From the NCBI GenBank assembly GCA_020350865.1, contig CP070726.1:1649206-1660104 (forward strand): a stretch of 10,899 nucleotides of DNA, written 5' to 3'. The first letter of the stretch is position 1. Each line of letters opens with the position of its first letter. The position numbers were made by a program, and so were the translations under genes. The notes beneath the pieces were generated by a model that was not told the origin of the DNA, searched no databases, and saw nothing but the letters and a program-made list of their open reading frames with translations. The DNA comes from Thermoplasmata archaeon. GTDB taxonomy: Archaea > Thermoplasmatota > Thermoplasmata > GCA-020350865. Shown piece by piece: positions 6,258 through 10,899 of the stretch.

Positions 6258-9176
6258 CTAATTCGGCACATTCAATATGATATCCGTATCCTTCATGGAA
6301 TGTATCCAGTATCCCCGGCCCACCTGGAAGGAGTCCGACGGCCCGATTTCCTCCCACTCCTTGGTGGCGGCGTTGAAGGTCCAGATGGAATCCACATCCG
6401 TGTCGAACACAAGATTGCCCAGTGCGGCATCCCTGGTTCTATCAATTCTCGACGGATAGCCGACAAGGTTCCAACCAGGCCGGAGCACAATGGGTTGCTC
6501 CGTGATGAGCTCACTTCCGATTACCGTCAATGTGGTTCCACCCGGTTTGGTGACGCGAATCCATATCCCCGTGGTATGGTACACATCGGCAAGATCTATT
6601 TGAGAAAGGGGTTTTTTAGGTGCAAAATGCTTCCAGGGATCACTTGCATCAAAGGAATCGTAGCAACGAATATCCGAGTAATCCCCGGAAATTGAGTCGA
6701 AAACAGTTTCAACGGATGTTTCTGGCTGTATCAGAGGTAGGGAAATGAGATTCCATCCCTCCTCGAGGTCCATCTTGTAGGCAAACTGCGTTTGGGTGAT
6801 GTACACCTCCACGCCGTTCGTATCCGAAGTGATGGCGATATCCAGCACACCGTCGTTATTTACGTCCCCGTAGGCCACTCCCCAGTAGTCTCCCGTAAAA
6901 GGCAGGTTTGGAAGTCTTGTATCGGTCCAAATCATCGAGCCTCCTTCCCCACCGTTACCCAGGTATAGCGCAATCCCGTTGCCGTTGCTCCATGCAGCAG
7001 TGGTCAGAATATCAAGATGCCCGTCGCAATTGATATCGCCCAGCTCCATACCGCCGTAAACCTCTGATGTGGGGAGGGTGCCTGATTCCTCTGTCCACCA
7101 GACCGAGCCGTTTTCGGCGCCGTTGCTCGTGAAGACTCGAATACCGGAATTCCCCGGTACCCATGATGCTATGGCGATGTCCAGGTGGCCATCGTGGTTG
7201 ACATCGCCGAAGCATGCTCCAAGGCCCGAGGAGCTGTTTGGCAGTCCATTTCGGGGCGGCATGCTCCAACCGCCTGTTCCATCTCCCAGCCAGAACCTGT
7301 ACCCCTGCATGTGGCCAGTAGCAAAGAGGTCTACCGTGCCGTTATGGTCCACATCCCCGAAAGCAACGTCATCGTAGCCTAGATCCTCGATGGGGCCAAT
7401 ATCTCCACTCCAACCTCCATTGCCATCGCCAAGCCAGACATACACTTTGTCATCAACGCCCATATCGTTTGGATTGTATCTGCCTGAAGCCAAATCGAGA
7501 TTACCGTCATTGTTGATGTCCGCCCATTCCACTCCTCCCATGGCCGTGGAGCCCCCCGGGCCTGTGTCGGGCCCGAAGCCACCGCTGCCGTTACCTAGCC
7601 ACACATAAAGACCGCTCGCGTCGTCCTTGACCGCAATCACATCGAGGTCGCCATCATGATTGATATCCACAAGCCTCACGCCGTTGTAATATCCAGAGGT
7701 TGGAAGATCGGTACCCACAACCTCAGTCCAATCTCCGGAGCCATTCCCGAGCCAGACCTTCACGCCCTCGTTTCCGTTGCTTGTCGCAGCAAGATCAAGT
7801 TTTCCATCGTGGTTCACATCCCCGAAGACCACGTCATGCCAGCCCGTGCTCGCGGGTAGATTCGTGGAGGCCGAGATCCACCCCGTGATGGAGATATCGG
7901 GCCGGTTGCCTGTCCACACCTGGACACCGTTGAATTCGGTTGTGGCTCCGATATCCATTCTGCCGTCGTTGTTCACATCTCCAAGGCACACATCTATTCC
8001 ATTTATGCTGCCTGGCAGTCCCTCACTTGCATAAGTCCAGTCCATTGAACCGCCCTCTCCTCCATCCCCGAGCCAGACCCTTATACCTCCCCCCGATTTG
8101 TTGGCTCCCACAAGGTCCAGTTTTCCATCGCTGTTTATATCGGCAAAGCCCAGTCCGAGGAAGCGTCCCGTCGTTGCCAAACCAGCGGATTCCTCGGTCC
8201 ATAAGAACCCGCCTGCCCCACCATTGCCCTTCCAGAATTTAACTCCCTGGGTTTGACTGGCCGCAGCCAGGTCCAGCTTCCCATCGCTGTTTGCGTCGCC
8301 AAAACAAACCTGGGCGAAATTCCCAGAAGAAGGCAGTCCTGTTCCGGACGCATCTGTCCAAAGGGCCGAGGAACCCGATTCTCCGTTACCCGTCCACACC
8401 TTGACACCCTGGTTGCTGTTGCTCCCGGCAGCTAAATCGAGCATGCCGTCGTTGTTCACATCACCGAAAAAAACACCAAAATACTGATCCGCGGTCGGAA
8501 GTGATTCCGAGGAATTGGTCCATTCGAATACCCCTCCTTTACCGCCATTGCTTGCCCAGACCTTCACTCCGAAATCGGTTCCCGTGGCGATATCAATGGT
8601 GCCGTTGTTATCCATATCTCCCAGTGCCACCCCCCGCCAGGGCTCAGGACTCACTTGTAATGTCCAGTCCATTGTACCTCCCTGCCCGCCGTTGCCCGTC
8701 CATATGCCGCCGTCGCAGGCGATATCCAGCTTGCCGTCGTTGTTGATATCGGCAAGTTCGACATCTGTGTACCAATTTGTTGTTGGAAGACCTGATGAGT
8801 TTTCAATCCAACCTCCATTACCATCGCCCAGCCAGCAGTGAATGCCGTCGGCGGGCATTGCACCCCCTCCCTTTGCCGCGACGATATCCAACTTGCCGTC
8901 GTTGTTCACATCCCCGAAATCTATGCCGTAGTAATCATTTGCTGACGGCAGAGCCCCGGACAGGTTTGTCCAGATGGGAGTCGCACCTCGAGTATCACGT
9001 TTGGTAATGGAGGAGACATCGTCCATCGGCTCGTCTGATTCCATCTCAGCCTCTCCACCTTTCTCATCGCGAACATCCAGCGAAAAGATATCCAGGGCAG
9101 TAAAAATCAGTAAAATAGCGAATAGCAATGTCAACTTCCTTGCAGCACCGCTTCTTGTGCCCACTCCGAAGTTCAT
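6258..9176 (-). CDS. Secreted FG-GAP/VCBS repeat protein with C-terminal GWNL module
   Basis: This 972-residue secreted protein has a signal segment at about 15-32, an acidic linker to about 60, and fourteen FG-GAP/VCBS repeats from about 82 to 795. Each repeat carries a calcium loop of the form D-x-[ND]-x-[DN]-G-x-[hydrophobic]-D, the first at 89-97 and the last at 771-779, spaced 52-53 residues on average. Most repeats are joined by an LP-containing turn before YxGVxFGD. Fourteen repeats would fit two seven-bladed integrin-like propellers (inference). Residues 800-972 form a separate module of two similar halves, with GWNL at 807 and 901 and GIWI/GYWI at 870 and 955. There is no C-terminal membrane helix, so the protein is released or held by another route. 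The start has an excellent Shine-Dalgarno and a TATA box. Repeats of this class usually mediate adhesion or extracellular binding; the ligand here is unknown. Confidence 0.94.
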   Translation of the reverse strand: MNFGVGTRSGAARKLTLLFAILLIFTALDIFSLDVRDEKGGEAEMESDEPMDDVSSITKRDTRGATPIWTNLSGALPSANDYYGIDFGDVNNDGKLDIVAAKGGGAMPADGIHCWLGDGNGGWIENSSGLPTTNWYTDVELADINNDGKLDIACDGGIWTGNGGQGGTMDWTLQVSPEPWRGVALGDMDNNGTIDIATGTDFGVKVWASNGGKGGVFEWTNSSESLPTADQYFGVFFGDVNNDGMLDLAAGSNSNQGVKVWTGNGESGSSALWTDASGTGLPSSGNFAQVCFGDANSDGKLDLAAASQTQGVKFWKGNGGAGGFLWTEESAGLATTGRFLGLGFADINSDGKLDLVGANKSGGGIRVWLGDGGEGGSMDWTYASEGLPGSINGIDVCLGDVNNDGRMDIGATTEFNGVQVWTGNRPDISITGWISASTNLPASTGWHDVVFGDVNHDGKLDLAATSNGNEGVKVWLGNGSGDWTEVVGTDLPTSGYYNGVRLVDINHDGDLDVIAVKDDASGLYVWLGNGSGGFGPDTGPGGSTAMGGVEWADINNDGNLDLASGRYNPNDMGVDDKVYVWLGDGNGGWSGDIGPIEDLGYDDVAFGDVDHNGTVDLFATGHMQGYRFWLGDGTGGWSMPPRNGLPNSSSGLGACFGDVNHDGHLDIAIASWVPGNSGIRVFTSNGAENGSVWWTEESGTLPTSEVYGGMELGDINCDGHLDILTTAAWSNGNGIALYLGNGGEGGSMIWTDTRLPNLPFTGDYWGVAYGDVNNDGVLDIAITSDTNGVEVYITQTQFAYKMDLEEGWNLISLPLIQPETSVETVFDSISGDYSDIRCYDSFDASDPWKHFAPKKPLSQIDLADVYHTTGIWIRVTKPGGTTLTVIGSELITEQPIVLRPGWNLVGYPSRIDRTRDAALGNLVFDTDVDSIWTFNAATKEWEEIGPSDSFQVGRGYWIHSMKDTDIILNVPN
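6795..8933 (-). repeat. Array of fourteen FG-GAP/VCBS calcium-loop repeats
   Basis: Fourteen units of about 150-170 bp encode the loops DVNNDGKLD, DINNDGKLD, DMDNNGTID, DVNNDGMLD, DANSDGKLD, DINSDGKLD, DVNNDGRMD, DVNHDGKLD, DINHDGDLD, DINNDGNLD, DVDHNGTVD, DVNHDGHLD, DINCDGHLD and DVNNDGVLD, in protein order. All keep the first Asp and last Asp; position 5 is Asp in twelve and Asn in two. An identical 18-bp core occurs at 7962-7979, 8445-8462 and 8895-8912. Confidence 0.92.
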
Positions 9177-9182
9177 GCTCTG

Positions 9183-9190
9183 CCTCCTTT
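9183..9190 (-). promoter_or_regulatory. Shine-Dalgarno of the FG-GAP gene
   Basis: The minus strand reads AAAGGAGG, six nt before the ATG at 9176-9174. This strong match fixes the start and shows that the organism uses Shine-Dalgarno initiation alongside apparently leaderless genes. Confidence 0.75.
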
Positions 9191-9213
9191 GATAAAGATA
9201 ATGTTGAGGGGGA

Positions 9214-9223
9214 ATATAAAATA
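9214..9223 (-). promoter_or_regulatory. TATA box of the FG-GAP gene
   Basis: The minus strand reads ATTTTATATT here. A start about 25 nt downstream would fall near 9192, giving a leader of about 16 nt that just includes the Shine-Dalgarno. The gene therefore probably has its own promoter rather than depending on the upstream surface-protein gene. Confidence 0.55.
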
Positions 9224-9229
9224 TTCGAT

Positions 9230-9234
9230 AAAAA
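9230..9234 (-). terminator. Possible U-rich terminator of the Ig-like/FN3 gene
   Basis: A TTTTT run on the minus strand lies about 90 nt beyond the TAA of the Ig-like gene and directly before the TATA box of the next gene. It could end the upstream transcript, but it is short and could equally be part of the AT-rich promoter. Confidence 0.25.
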
Positions 9235-9321
9235 GTGACGGATCTCGAAATTTCATTGTAAAATCATTTGAGCAGTCTCTTCCCATAGTTCATCCAGGAA
9301 AGTCGGAAGGCCGTTTGATCG

Positions 9322-10899
9322 TTAGTTGGTGAAAAATTCTTCCCAATCCTTTTGCGGCGGCAGTTCCTCATCTTCAGGGAAGGGGGGCAGCTTCTCATCA
9401 GGAATGAAGAAATCGTCATCGGGCATAGGATACACCTCCTCTCGGGGGATATCGGGGGGAGAATATGGTCCTGCCCATCTTATTGCAGGAGGCGGGACCC
9501 TCTCTCTCCGTTTGGGCATTATGAAGAAAATAATGAGCAAAAGCGCCACAATTGCAATGACAATGAAGAGCAGAATCAGAAACCAGGGGAAGGCTTCCGG
9601 TTCCTCGGTTGTGGCCGAAACCACCGGCGACGGATCGGATACGTTAGCGTCGTGACCCACAGCCGAAAGGCGGTAGTGGTAGGTGGTGTCCGGTTCAAGA
9701 CCTTCGTCGATATAGAAGGTCTGTGCCCAGTCAATTGTTGCAAGGGTGAGCCACGGGCCCTCGGGACTTCTGGAGCGTTCAAGGATGTAGCCCTCGATAT
9801 CTGGTTCAGTGTTGCGAGACCATCTTATTATTATTTCTTCGGAATCCAGGGGTTCGGCTCGCACATTTGCTGGAGTTGCTGGTGGTCCGGTCTCTTCACT
9901 GGGATCAACGGTGATTTCTGTCGAATTCGTACTACCCGCGTAACTCACAGTTAAGATGCCGGTTCCCTCATCTGTTGCAGTGAAATCTGTTGATTGACCG
10001 GTGTCTATTGAAACAGAGCCAATACCTCCATGGACTGTCCACTGCCCGGGCTTGTCACCTATGTAACCCGCCGTATGATTGTAGGCGGCACAGTAATAGG
10101 TACCTGTGGTAACCTCCCCGAGCGTGAACTGCGCTGCTGTTGTAACGTTGCCATGCCCGCCGGGTGAATCCCTGATTTGGATGTAATCCACATTGGGCTC
10201 CAGGACCGTAACCTGGGTCGAACCGATGTGATCTAGACCGTCGTTGAGGGTAATAGTGACGGTGCCGTGATTCGTGATGCTGCAGGTAATGATTGTTGAT
10301 GCCCCCGGTGATGTGACCGCTACGACATTCCTATCAGTTGAGGTCCATGTGGAGGATGCGGGCGTGCCACCCAGGTATCCTGCCGTGAAGTTGTACTCTG
10401 CACCGCAGAAAGCGTAGGTTTCACCCAGACCGTAACTTCGGTAGTCCTCTGGATCACAGAGATTTAATCCCGCTCCGGCTGGGGCACTCCTTATCAGGAT
10501 GTAATCTACACTGGGTGGAATAACAGTGACGCTGGTCGTGTTCGTGTTTCCATAACCGTCATCCACAGTTATTGTAGCTGACCCGCTGTTCGCACTGCTG
10601 CATACTACACTCGTCGATGAGCCCGGGGTGGTGACCCATACTATGGTGTTATCGCCGCTTGACCAAGAAACCGGGATGTCCGAGATATAGCCAGACGTGG
10701 AATTATACGCTGCGCAGTAGTATACAGTAGTTTGGCCCACAGGATATGATGAGTAATTACTGGAGTCGCAGAGATTATTCCCCCCGCCTCCGGGTGCATC
10801 CCTGATCTGAATGAAGTCAATCGTCACATTCAGGACTCTAACATGGGTGAAGTTCTCATGGCTGTTTCCATCATCCAGGGTTATGTTAGCCACACCACA
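9322..10899 (-). CDS. Surface protein with Ig-like repeats, FN3 domain and C-terminal membrane anchor (5' end missing)
   Basis: The frame is open to the window edge, so the N-terminus lies outside; a GTG at 10893 should not be taken as the start. Numbering from the first codon seen, residues 1-26 end one Ig-like repeat. Three more follow at 27-130, 131-236 and 237-332, each starting like VDYIQIRDAPGG and ending in a TITxDDG...TVTV strand (bacterial Ig-like/Big type). An FN3 domain covers about 337-434 (IIIRW, GYILERS, YHYRLSAVG). A helix at about 436-461 is followed by a basic stop-transfer (KRRER) and a tail of about 60 residues rich in Pro, Asp and Glu. The ectodomain should be outside and the tail inside. 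There are many N-x-S/T sequons. A structural or adhesive surface role is likely; a specific function cannot be assigned. Confidence 0.93.
   Translation of the reverse strand, partial: CGVANITLDDGNSHENFTHVRVLNVTIDFIQIRDAPGGGGNNLCDSSNYSSYPVGQTTVYYCAAYNSTSGYISDIPVSWSSGDNTIVWVTTPGSSTSVVCSSANSGSATITVDDGYGNTNTTSVTVIPPSVDYILIRSAPAGAGLNLCDPEDYRSYGLGETYAFCGAEYNFTAGYLGGTPASSTWTSTDRNVVAVTSPGASTIITCSITNHGTVTITLNDGLDHIGSTQVTVLEPNVDYIQIRDSPGGHGNVTTAAQFTLGEVTTGTYYCAAYNHTAGYIGDKPGQWTVHGGIGSVSIDTGQSTDFTATDEGTGILTVSYAGSTNSTEITVDPSEETGPPATPANVRAEPLDSEEIIIRWSRNTEPDIEGYILERSRSPEGPWLTLATIDWAQTFYIDEGLEPDTTYHYRLSAVGHDANVSDPSPVVSATTEEPEAFPWFLILLFIVIAIVALLLIIFFIMPKRRERVPPPAIRWAGPYSPPDIPREEVYPMPDDDFFIPDEKLPPFPEDEELPPQKDWEEFFTN
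9904..10821 (-). repeat. Three tandem Ig-like (Big-type) repeats
   Basis: The repeats lie at 10821-10510, 10509-10192 and 10191-9904, with start-to-start spacing of 104 and 106 codons. All share the IR[DS][AS]P opening, a G-rich turn, a YYC/AFC strand, and a YNxTxGY motif. The first two carry three Cys each; the third keeps one. A fourth repeat is cut by the window edge. Confidence 0.85.

Noticed and set aside
6246..6695. 149-residue plus-strand frame starting with GTG that overlaps the propeller stop (GTGA), suggesting translational coupling
   Set aside because: It lies wholly antisense to the GWNL module, whose protein sequence is clearly conserved in form. The translation here has no recognisable domain or composition.
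7069..8841. Many plus-strand frames of 60-110 residues opposite the FG-GAP array
   Set aside because: They repeat with the array and are Pro/Ser/Arg-rich shadows of the D-x-N-x-D-G codons; no ribosome binding sites were noticed.
10891..10893. GTG as the start codon of the Ig-like/FN3 gene
   Set aside because: The frame is open upstream to the window edge, and the sequence there is the middle of an Ig-like repeat strand, so the gene continues beyond the window.
1..10899. CRISPR arrays, transposases, integrases, tRNA or rRNA genes, or toxin-antitoxin pairs
   Set aside because: I looked for direct-repeat/spacer patterns, terminal inverted repeats, structured RNA genes and small paired genes and saw none. 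All long repeats are in-frame protein repeats.

Overview
The window reads as chromosomal DNA from an archaeon, most plausibly a Thermoplasmatota-type euryarchaeote; the lineage is an inference. Several things support archaeal DNA: TATA-type promoters about 27 nt upstream of start codons (one gene looks leaderless), classic Shine-Dalgarno sites at other genes, and a set of secreted or surface proteins built from PQQ-like propeller, FG-GAP/VCBS, thrombospondin-type-3, Ig-like and FN3 modules with C-terminal membrane anchors. Stop codons are mixed (TAA, TAG, TGA, TAG, TAA), so nothing suggests a recoded TAG. I see no mobile element, CRISPR array, tRNA or rRNA.

Layout. At 1-13 (minus) the first four codons of a divergent gene run off the left edge, behind a near-perfect Shine-Dalgarno. 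Positions 14-280 are an AT-rich divergent promoter region. Positions 281-1030 (+) encode a complete classical short-chain dehydrogenase/reductase. Positions 1122-4799 (+) encode a very large two-unit FtsX/MacB-type permease, with about 13 membrane segments and two big ectodomains, and no ATPase gene in view. Positions 4837-6249 (+), 37 nt downstream, encode a secreted eight-bladed PQQ-like propeller with an Asp-rich calcium-binding linker and a C-terminal membrane anchor. Gene order reverses at 6249/6258, where two genes converge with 8 nt between stop codons. Positions 6258-9176 (minus) encode a secreted protein with fourteen FG-GAP calcium-loop repeats and a duplicated GWNL-type C-terminal module. 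Positions 9322-10899 (minus, 5' end cut by the window edge) encode a surface protein with Ig-like repeats, an FN3 domain, a membrane helix and an acidic, Pro-rich cytoplasmic tail.

How they may work together. Four of the five substantial genes act at or outside the membrane. The permease and the propeller protein are closely spaced on one strand and may be co-transcribed, so an envelope-linked role for the pair is a reasonable guess. The two minus-strand genes are typical large surface or secreted proteins, perhaps for adhesion, polymer binding or cell-cell contact. The reductase looks like an unrelated metabolic neighbour. I do not see a clear novel defence, mobile or RNA system. The points most worth a second look are the orphan double permease, the GWNL module, the Cys/glycosylation pattern of the Ig-like repeats, the exact 40-residue propeller periodicity, and the leaderless promoter architecture.
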